In this document: positions 1 through 5,061 of the stretch, piece after piece
Layout: each line of letters begins with the position of its first letter
How positions within the stretch are numbered: the stretch's first letter is position 1
NCBI GenBank assembly: GCA_015055785.1
Contig: SVHQ01000015.1
Span: 1-17,552, forward strand
Length of the DNA: 17,552 bases
Direction of reading: 5' to 3'
Source: Clostridiales bacterium
GTDB lineage: Bacteria > Bacillota_A > Clostridia > Christensenellales > Borkfalkiaceae
The notes under the pieces: generated by a model
Seen by the model: only the letters and a program-made list of their open reading frames with translations
Database searches by the model: none
What the model was told of the DNA's origin: nothing
Translations under genes and position numbers: made by a program

Positions 1-35
1 AAAGTGAACTACATGCCCGTAGTTCACTTTTTTCT
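1..35. terminator. Terminator-like hairpin at left edge
   Basis: A perfect 12-bp inverted repeat (AAAGTGAACTAC, 1-12, with GTAGTTCACTTT, 19-30) encloses the loop ATGCCC and is followed on the + strand by a T-rich run. It lies just past the stop codon of the minus-strand integrase fragment, so it may end transcription in either direction. Any minus-strand U-tract would lie outside the window. Near an integrase 3' end, an attachment-site role is also possible but unsupported. Confidence 0.6.
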
Positions 36-713
36 TTATTTAATGTCGATATTTAAAGCGCCAACAATCTCTAACTGCATATTAGGCATCAAGTGGCTGT
101 ATGTATTTAATGTTTGAGTAATATTACTGTGCCCCAAACGTTTTGATACAATAAGAATATTTTGCCCCTTATTGATTAATAACGAAGCATGTGAATGTCT
201 AAGGTCGTGGATACGAATCTTTTTTACGCCAGCTTTTTGAGCATAAGAGTCGAATCTCCTTCTTAAAGTTTGATCCGAAACTGGAACTTGTCCGCCAAAT
301 ACAAAAATGTTATTCGAAAAACCATAGTCCTGTTTAACTTGAACGTAATGTTCATAGGTCATATCATATAAATTGTTCGGCATTAATATTTGTCGATAAG
401 ACGCACGATTTTTAGGTGTTGTAATTTCATAACTACGAGTTTTAGATACATGCCACCCAAAACTTGATGGAGTTTCTGGACGAGATGTTAAAATGACATC
501 CTCACCCTTTTTAGGGCGTTTCCTATTTAACGATTTTGCGACTTTAATCTCTTTACGTTGAAAATCGATGTCGCCCCAGGTTAATGCTAATGCTTCACCT
601 TTTCTCATACCTGTTAAATATAAACTCGTAAAAATCAGTTTATGTTTTTTATCGGTAGTATTAAGATTATATAAAGAAAACTCTCGATTACTTAGAACGA
701 GAGTTAAAAAAGA
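36..713 (-). pseudogene. Tyrosine recombinase/phage-type integrase, N-terminally truncated fragment
   Basis: This is the C-terminal catalytic domain of a lambda-type tyrosine site-specific recombinase, which breaks and rejoins DNA through a phosphotyrosine. Counting from the ATG at 608, the catalytic set is present: Arg in TGMRKGE (R2), a likely beta-hairpin Lys (K66), HDLRH (H134, R137), LGH (H160) and the nucleophile in NTYSHL (Y170). The reading frame is open 35 codons above that ATG and looks integrase-like (for example KLIFTSLYLTGMRKGE), so 608 is not a natural start. A stop (TAA) at 714-716 ends the homology. The SAM-like core-binding and arm-binding domains (about 170-200 residues) are absent and were not found in other frames upstream. 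It is most likely the relic of an integrative element; the catalytic core alone is not expected to recombine DNA. Confidence 0.8.
671..705 (-). terminator. Hairpin with T-run at the truncated end of the integrase
   Basis: AACTCTCG (679-686) and CGAGAGTT (698-705) form an 8-bp stem with an 11-nt loop. Read on the minus strand the stem is followed by TTTTCTTTAT, the layout of an intrinsic terminator. It sits inside the first codons of the remaining integrase frame, at the break point, and would stop minus-strand transcription before the fragment. It may have arrived with the rearrangement. Confidence 0.45.
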
Positions 714-765
714 TTAGTATATAATGCTGCTTATTTTTAATGGTTATACCAATTATATATACCCC

Positions 766-800
766 TTTTTTTGTGAAAATAAGCGCGTTTTTTGTGAAAT
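766..800 (+). repeat. Tandem 13-14 bp direct repeat upstream of hsp20
   Basis: TTTTTTGTGAAAAT (about 767-780) and TTTTTTGTGAAAT (788-800) repeat with a 21-bp period, two helical turns, separated by AAGCGCG. They lie 120-155 bp before the hsp20 start in a roughly 200-bp AT-rich gene-free stretch (717-921). Same-face direct repeats suggest paired protein binding, but no known regulator site (CIRCE or CtsR box) is recognised. Poly-T in AT-rich DNA could also produce this by chance. Confidence 0.4.
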
Positions 801-830
801 TTTCTATTTGAAAAATTTTGTAAAAATGTG

Positions 831-860
831 TGTTTAATTTGTTTAAAAGTGATTTATACT
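831..860 (+). promoter_or_regulatory. Possible sigma-A promoter of hsp20
   Basis: TATACT (855-860) is a fair -10 box; TGTTTA (831-836), 18 bp upstream, is a poor -35. It would give a leader of about 55 nt before the hsp20 ATG. Weak evidence: the region is very AT-rich and other pairings, such as TTGTTT (839-844) with TATAAG (860-865), are possible. Confidence 0.3.
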
Positions 861-921
861 ATAAGTGTAGAAAGGCGAACGAAGTAACCAATCAAAAAAA
901 ATTTTTAAAGGAGTTTTTATT

Positions 922-1344
922 ATGAAAAACTATTTACAAAGACAAAGTAACCCTATCAGCTTTTTCGACGCCTTCGACGAATTCTTTCGCCCGGTGTTTG
1001 CTTCGGAAAACGATTATCTGAAAGCGAACGTTCGTGAAACGGATAACGATTATCAGATTGACGTAGCAGTTCCCGGTTTTTCTAAAGACCAAATCAAGAT
1101 CTCTTTGGAAAACGGATATTTGGACATTGTTTGTTCCAAGAACGAGCAAGAAGAGTCTGGCAAAGAAGGAACTGTTTCCTATCGAAGAAAAGAAATTTCG
1201 GAGTACAGCTCCAGAAGATTCCACGTTGGCGACAGCATAAAACAAGAAGATATCAAAGCAAAATACGAGAACGGTATACTTTGCTTGACGATTCCTAAAG
1301 CGCAACCTAAGCTTCCTGAAAAAAGTTATATCGCAATTGAATAA
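922..1344 (+). CDS. hsp20: Hsp20/alpha-crystallin family small heat-shock protein
   Basis: This is an ATP-independent holdase that binds unfolding proteins in the cytoplasm and passes them to the Hsp70/ClpB machinery. The 140 residues have family-typical length and layout: a short N-arm (about 1-35), an alpha-crystallin domain (about 36-128) with ETDNDYQIDVAVPGF and the closing GILCLTIPK motif, and a C-terminal tail with the IxI anchor I137-A-I139 used in oligomer assembly. The start is supported by AAAGGAG (907-913) 8 nt before the ATG. Its bases are richer in GC than the flanks, in contrast to the decayed neighbours. It converges with an operon that encodes a ClpB N-domain, and full ClpB is the usual functional partner of Hsp20. 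No CIRCE or CtsR box is visible upstream. Confidence 0.93.
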   Translation: MKNYLQRQSNPISFFDAFDEFFRPVFASENDYLKANVRETDNDYQIDVAVPGFSKDQIKISLENGYLDIVCSKNEQEESGKEGTVSYRRKEISEYSSRRFHVGDSIKQEDIKAKYENGILCLTIPKAQPKLPEKSYIAIE

Positions 1345-1358
1345 TTCTTAAAACATAC

Positions 1359-1395
1359 AGCCCTCGCTCCACCACGGAACGAGGGCTTGTTTTCA
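1359..1395 (+). terminator. Intrinsic terminator after hsp20
   Basis: A 12-bp stem with one mismatch (AGCCCTCGCTCC, 1359-1370, with GGAACGAGGGCT, 1376-1387) and a 5-nt loop is followed by TGTTTTC on the + strand. It lies between two convergent stops (1344 and 1393), so it may also end the minus-strand clpB-fragment transcript, although the minus-strand T-tract is poor. Confidence 0.8.
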
Positions 1396-1875
1396 ATTAT
1401 CCCTTCCGCACAACGTTGCGCGTTTTACTACTCTAACATTACCACGTATTTGCATAAGAGCCGATAAAAAATTCTCTTTTGTTATCCCGTTATTTTTTAA
1501 AATAACAGAAACTTCTTTTGACGGTTTTTCTATTATCCCATACAGTAGATGTTCAACAGATATAAAATCATCTTGCATTTCCTTTGCTTTTTTCTCAGCA
1601 AGCGTCAATACTTCGGATAAATCCTGGGCTATATATTCTCCGCCTTTCCCTTCTACTTTGACGAGCTTATTAATTGAAGATTCAAGCTCTCCTACAACTT
1701 TCTTGGAGGAAATACCCATTTTCTCAATTACTCTTGCGCATACGCCTTCTTCGTCCGTTAAAAGGGCGTGCAAAAGGTGAAGCGAAGTAATTTGTTGGTT
1801 TCCATTTTCATTTGCCAACGCAGTTGCAGCATTTAACGCTTCAATTGATTTTTGTGTAAATTTTTCAGCATTCAT
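1393..1875 (-). CDS. Stand-alone ClpB N-terminal (Clp_N) domain, truncated ClpB
   Basis: The 160 residues match the N-domain of the disaggregase ClpB, which docks aggregated substrates. It opens with MNAEKFTQKSIEALNAA and has the two Clp_N repeats, each with an HLL helix (ITSLHLLHALL near 30-40 and ISVEHLLYGII near 105-115), ending at ALMQIRGNVRVV. In full ClpB (about 860 residues) the first AAA+ module follows this linker. Here the frame runs into an unrelated tail (KRATLCGRDN) and stops. No Walker A/B sequence follows, because the hsp20 terminator begins there. The gene has a strong ribosome site (AAAGGAGG, 1884-1891, 8 nt from the ATG) and starts 19 bp after the RHH gene, so the two form an operon. 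It is either a decaying clpB remnant or a small protein that keeps the substrate-docking domain; its intact frame and ribosome site do not decide between them. Confidence 0.8.
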   Translation of the reverse strand: MNAEKFTQKSIEALNAATALANENGNQQITSLHLLHALLTDEEGVCARVIEKMGISSKKVVGELESSINKLVKVEGKGGEYIAQDLSEVLTLAEKKAKEMQDDFISVEHLLYGIIEKPSKEVSVILKNNGITKENFLSALMQIRGNVRVVKRATLCGRDN

Positions 1876-1894
1876 AAACTATACCTCCTTTAGT

Positions 1895-2536
1895 TTATAT
1901 TATTATTTCTCTATCAAACAATTCATTAAACCTCTTTTCTACCAAGGTAAAGGCTACCTTCTCATCCTCTTGATTAGACAAGAAAATATTTAAGAGTTCA
2001 TTAAAGTTTTTTACATACTCAGTTATTAATTCGGCTAATTGTTCCGTTGTAAGTTCTACATTCGGGAAATCTAATACCCTAATAAACTTAATACCGTTGA
2101 ATTCATATTGTGCGTTAGGATTATAATATCTTTTTTCAAGTATCGTAAATAATTGATAAAAAGCATTTACCAAACTGGTTAAAGTGGGATTTTGTGTTCG
2201 CAGGGTTATTTTTAATTGTCCTAAATAGTTGGAATGAGGGAAAAGTTCTACATTATATTTAATCGCAGGATTATATCGATAAGGTAACGCCGATAAAATC
2301 GAAGCCATATAGCGTGAAGGCTCTTCTAAAAATCTCATCATATTGCCTTCTCCAATCAATCTTTCTATTTCATCAAATAAATTATTAGCACGAATTACAG
2401 GCGTTTCATAAGAAACTGCCTCTGCTAATATTTTTTCTATCATGTGGGACCTGCTACATTCGTTAACTCTCGCCAATTTATCTACAAGTTCTACTACATC
2501 GTCATTTAATACCAAACTATAAACTGATTTTGACAT
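1895..2536 (-). CDS. Ribbon-helix-helix (CopG/Arc-like) protein with uncharacterised C-terminal domain
   Basis: Residues about 3-43 (SVYSLVLNDDVVELVDKLARVN, then SRSHMIEKILAEAV) fit an RHH DNA-binding fold: an alternating beta strand, helix A, a turn with SRS, helix B. Such proteins bind DNA as dimers through the strand and often repress their own operon. Residues about 50-213 are an acidic, mixed alpha/beta region that I do not recognise, longer than the tail of simple CopG proteins and possibly a sensor or oligomerisation domain. The start is supported by AAGGAG 6 nt before the ATG and a good promoter just upstream. It is the first gene of an operon whose second gene is the ClpB N-domain, so a role in regulating a protein-quality-control operon is inferred from position only. 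An antitoxin role was considered, but no toxin-like neighbour is visible. Confidence 0.72.
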   Translation of the reverse strand: MSKSVYSLVLNDDVVELVDKLARVNECSRSHMIEKILAEAVSYETPVIRANNLFDEIERLIGEGNMMRFLEEPSRYMASILSALPYRYNPAIKYNVELFPHSNYLGQLKITLRTQNPTLTSLVNAFYQLFTILEKRYYNPNAQYEFNGIKFIRVLDFPNVELTTEQLAELITEYVKNFNELLNIFLSNQEDEKVAFTLVEKRFNELFDREIII

Positions 2537-2557
2537 ACCCCTCTCCTTTTTTCATAT

Positions 2558-2585
2558 ATTATATACCCATTTTATAATTTTGCAA
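2558..2585 (-). promoter_or_regulatory. Sigma-A promoter of the RHH/ClpB-N operon
   Basis: On the minus strand, TTGCAA (2580-2585), a 16-bp spacer and a perfect TATAAT (2558-2563) predict a transcript starting near 2551 with a leader of only about 15 nt, which still holds the ribosome site. A second palindromic TTGCAA lies at 2606-2611, 26 bp upstream. The pair could be an operator for the RHH protein, but TTGCAA is short and this is speculative. Confidence 0.65.
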
Positions 2586-2613
2586 ACATTCTTATATAAT
2601 TTTTCTTGCAATT

Positions 2614-2657
2614 TAAAAAAAGTCCCTGTAAATATCTAAAATATCTACAAGGACTTT
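2614..2657 (-). terminator. Intrinsic terminator of the sensor-kinase fragment
   Basis: AAAGTCCCTGTA (2619-2630) and TACAAGGACTTT (2646-2657) form a stem with one mismatch and a 15-nt loop. On the minus strand it is followed by seven T residues, directly after the TAA at 2663. The + strand has a weaker T-rich tail, so it could act both ways. Confidence 0.8.
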
Positions 2658-2662
2658 ATTTC

Positions 2663-3241
2663 TTATTTATGGAAAGATACAGTTACGCTTGTTCCTAAAC
2701 CAAAATCGCTCTCAATGGAAAGCTTTGCATTATACAAAACACAGATATGCTTGACAATCGCAAGCCCTAATCCTGTTCCGCTCGTCTTTTTTGAATGCGA
2801 TTTATCCACACGGTAGAATCGCTCGCAAAGTCGCGGTAAATGTTCCTTTTCTATACCTATACCCGTATCAGAAACTTTGATAGATACTGTTTCCTCGTCT
2901 TCCGTGATTAGAACGTCAATTTTACCATTTGGTTTATTATAATGTACTGCATTGGAGCAAAGATTTTCTATCAGTTCGTAAATTTTCTTACTCTCTGCTG
3001 AAATCACACCTGCGCCATTGATTGTAGCCGTTAAATTCTTTTCCGCTATTTCACCAGAAAGCTCTGCCAATACTTCTTCCGCTATTTCTTTTAAGTTCAC
3101 GTTGGAATAAGCAACTTCCACCTCTTCGCCTCTTTCCAACTTGCTCAGTTTCAGCATATCGGAAATCAAAGAGCCCAGGCGCATACTTTCTTTATGAATA
3201 CGCTCAATCTGTTTTTTCGAACCTTCATCAATAGAGGGTTT
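2663..3241 (-). pseudogene. Sensor histidine kinase, C-terminal (HATPase) fragment
   Basis: This is the 3' part of a PhoR/ResE-type two-component sensor kinase. From the ATG at 3184 the ATP-binding boxes are present: N-box ENLCSNAVHYNKPNG, G1 DTGIGI, F-box FYRVDKSHS and G2 GTGLGLAIVKH. The frame is open upstream to 3241 and still reads like the end of the dimerisation helix (QIERIHKESMRLGSLISDML), then hits a stop at 3242-3244. The phosphoacceptor histidine, any HAMP or sensor domain, and the membrane segments are missing. No ribosome site precedes the ATG and no response regulator is nearby. At about 3235 the sequence changes abruptly to a protein-kinase gene in another frame, so this is a recombination product and not a working sensor. 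Confidence 0.85.
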
Positions 3242-3909
3242 TTATCTGCAACAGTCAAAAAAGCCTCGCCTGAAGGAATTTGCTTGGTAAAGAGTTCATT
3301 TATAATTCTTCCCAAAGCATATATGTCACATGCAGTGGTTACTTCGTCTGTTGCCAACTGTTCTGGCGCTGCATAACGACGGTTACCAAGCCATTCCCGA
3401 TGCCTAGTTTCAATTGAATTCTCAAAATGTGCTATGCCAAAATCGGTCAAAAGCAACGTATTATCTTCATCTACGAGGATATTTTCCGGTTTCAAATCCC
3501 TATGTATAATACAATCATCATGATTATGAATAAATTGAATGGCTTCGCATAACTAAATTATATAACTTAATAAAACAAATGAATCATTTTCTGTATCAAT
3601 AACATCTCTAAGATTCCTAGAATAGTAAGGCATAACACAATATGCCTTGCCTTTCCCTGCGACATAATCAAATACTTTTACAATATGCATATTGTAAGTA
3701 TCCTTACAGAACTGGCATTCACGATCAAATCTTATAAGCTTTTCATTATGTCTACTCGTTTCCTCATTCAAGACTTTAATAGCATATATACAAGAATCAC
3801 CTGACGCTTCGGCTTTCCAAACAGTAGCATTTCCACTCTCATCAATTTGTTCTCGAATTATATAACTAGTAGATTCAAGTTCTAAAACTGTTCCAACCTG
3901 AATTTTCAT
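3166..3909 (-). pseudogene. Ser/Thr protein kinase (Hanks type) broken by in-frame TAG and loss of the C-lobe
   Basis: This is a eukaryotic-like kinase that would phosphorylate Ser/Thr of other proteins. From the ATG at 3909 it has a Gly-poor P-loop region (QIDESGNATVWKA), the ATP lysine in YAIKVL (K45), a likely helix-C Glu (E64), HRDLKPEN (136-143), TDFGIAHF (DFG 156-158) and RYAAPEQ. Codon 119 is TAG (3553-3555); both sides stay in one frame and read naturally as SYII-stop-LCEAIQFIH, so a CAG-to-TAG change is the simplest explanation. After about residue 223 the C-lobe is replaced, because the frame enters the sensor-kinase fragment and stops at 3166. The start at 3909 has AGAGG 8 nt upstream. 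An upstream in-frame ATG at 4005 is unlikely because the promoter lies inside that extension. Two lesions make it a pseudogene. Confidence 0.85.
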
Positions 3910-3976
3910 TGATAAGCCTCTCTTGCAATTTATGCATGTAGAAAAGCATAATTCCCTTTCTGAAATTTGACACCTT

Positions 3977-4005
3977 ATTATACCATGAATTTCATCCTTT
4001 TTCAA
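3977..4005 (-). promoter_or_regulatory. Sigma-A promoter of the protein-kinase gene
   Basis: On the minus strand, TTGAAA (4000-4005), a 17-bp spacer and TATAAT (3977-3982) with an extended -10 TGG predict a start near 3970, giving a leader of about 60 nt before the ATG at 3909. The promoter still looks intact although the gene is broken. Confidence 0.7.
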
Positions 4006-4009
4006 CCGT

Positions 4010-4235
4010 ATTATGTGAATATAACGACAGATTTCTTAAATTCATTTTTTATCAATTTTTAGTATTTTATCTCGAAATAAAAATTATTTTAAAGTTCCAA
4101 GAAAAATTTTGAAAAAAATAAAAAAATCCCGCAAAAAATACATGATTTTTAACGAGATTTAAGGCGTTTTATACGCAAATAATCAAAAATATGTGGAAAT
4201 ACTCTCCCTTCGAGTAATTCTTATAGCCCCTGCCA
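4010..4235. other. AT-rich gene-free stretch
   Basis: About 225 bp between the kinase promoter and an orphan terminator. It holds A/T runs and a tiny inverted repeat (GCGT-TTTAT-ACGC, near 4164), but no ORF with a ribosome site and no convincing promoter. A small + strand RNA ending at the terminator that follows is possible, but I cannot identify its start. Confidence 0.4.
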
Positions 4236-4276
4236 AAATACATCTTACTGCAATATGCGGTAGGGTGTATTTTTTT
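4236..4276 (+). terminator. Strong + strand intrinsic terminator without an upstream gene
   Basis: AAATACATCTTACTGC (4236-4251), loop AATAT and GCGGTAGGGTGTATTT (4257-4272) make a 16-bp stem with no mismatch if three U-G pairs are allowed, then seven T residues (4270-4276). On the minus strand those three pairs become A-C mismatches and the tail is only TTTT, so the hairpin is shaped for + strand RNA, though it also lies 27 bp after the mgtC-like stop. Confidence 0.75.
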
Positions 4277-4302
4277 ACGCAAAAATCGCAACCTTGGAAA
4301 AT

Positions 4303-4950
4303 TTAATCGTTTTCACAACGGACAATCGACAAAATGAACGGATTCTCCGCCATAATTTCATTCAAACGAGTGGACGAGAATTCCTTGTCGGTATTCAGCG
4401 TTGCGCTATAAATCACGTCACTATCACGCCTTTTAATGATGAGATGATTAAAACGATCCGTGCCGAATATTCCTTTAATAATTTTGTTTTCACTTTCCGT
4501 TTGAATAAACTCAATATTTACCGAATAAGTTTTTTTATTGCGGAATATGGGCGCGTGGAATAAAAATTGAAAACCAATCAAAATGATCGTTGCGCCGATT
4601 GCCACGTAATAAAGTCTACCGCCGCAAGCCATACCAACGCCCGCCGTTGCCCACACGCCAGCCGCCGTCGTTAAACCGTATACTTCGTTCCTTTTATAAA
4701 CGATCATCCCTGCGCCAAGGAAGCCCACGCCAGAAACAATTTGCGCTGCAACGCGCGCGGAATCCGCCGCGTCCCCAAACGCATATTTCGAAACAACCAT
4801 CAAGAGCGCTGACCCAACGCAAACAATCGTATGCGTTCTAATCCCAGCTTCTTTACTACGAAGTCTTCTTTCTAAACCGATAGTAAAGCCCAATGCAACG
4901 GCAAGTAAAATATCCAATAAAATTCTACTTTCAAACAATAATTCTTTCAT
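4303..4950 (-). CDS. MgtC/SapB family inner-membrane protein
   Basis: The 215 residues start with hydrophobic helices carrying the family pattern ALGFTIGLERRLRSKEAGIRTHT, followed by VCVGSALLMVVS, a VSGVGFLGAGMIV motif and TTAAGVWATAGVGMACG, giving four or more membrane segments over about 10-130. A soluble alpha/beta tail (about 140-215) resembles the ACT-like domain of longer MgtC proteins. MgtC-type proteins are linked to growth in low magnesium and acid and, in some bacteria, bind ATP synthase; the role of clostridial members is not established. The start has GGGGTG 4-5 nt upstream. The ABC transporter gene ends 111 bp before it with no clear terminator between, so read-through is possible. 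No magnesium-sensing (M-box) leader is visible, and the leader is too short for one. Confidence 0.88.
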   Translation of the reverse strand: MKELLFESRILLDILLAVALGFTIGLERRLRSKEAGIRTHTIVCVGSALLMVVSKYAFGDAADSARVAAQIVSGVGFLGAGMIVYKRNEVYGLTTAAGVWATAGVGMACGGRLYYVAIGATIILIGFQFLFHAPIFRNKKTYSVNIEFIQTESENKIIKGIFGTDRFNHLIIKRRDSDVIYSATLNTDKEFSSTRLNEIMAENPFILSIVRCEND

Positions 4951-4968
4951 TTTTCACCCCAAAAGTTA

Positions 4969-4997
4969 ACTCTATATCACCTTGTTTTTAATTTCAA
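4969..4997 (-). promoter_or_regulatory. Possible promoter of the mgtC-like gene
   Basis: On the minus strand, TTGAAA (4992-4997), 17 bp, then TAGAGT (4969-4974). The -35 is good and the -10 mediocre; the leader would be about 12 nt, barely containing the ribosome site. Co-transcription with the upstream ABC gene is an alternative. Confidence 0.3.
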
Positions 4998-5061
4998 CGC
5001 ATACATGCCCCTATCTTTTGAAAAATTAAGCGCACTTCTATTGATGAAACTTCTTATCAAT

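Noticed and set aside
717..921. CIRCE or CtsR operator for hsp20
   Set aside because: Neither TTAGCACTC-N9-GAGTGCTAA nor GGTCAAA-type repeats are present.
934..1305. Minus-strand ORF of 123 codons opposite hsp20
   Set aside because: It is the antisense shadow of the hsp20 frame, with no ribosome site and no recognisable domain.
3910..4005. ATG at 4005 as the start of the protein kinase (32 residues more)
   Set aside because: The kinase promoter (3977-4005) lies inside this extension, the extra residues match nothing in kinases, and the ATG at 3909 has a ribosome site.
4951..5061. Magnesium riboswitch (M-box) before the mgtC-like gene
   Set aside because: Only 111 bp separate it from the ABC gene, the predicted leader is about 12 nt, and no M-box-like stems are visible.
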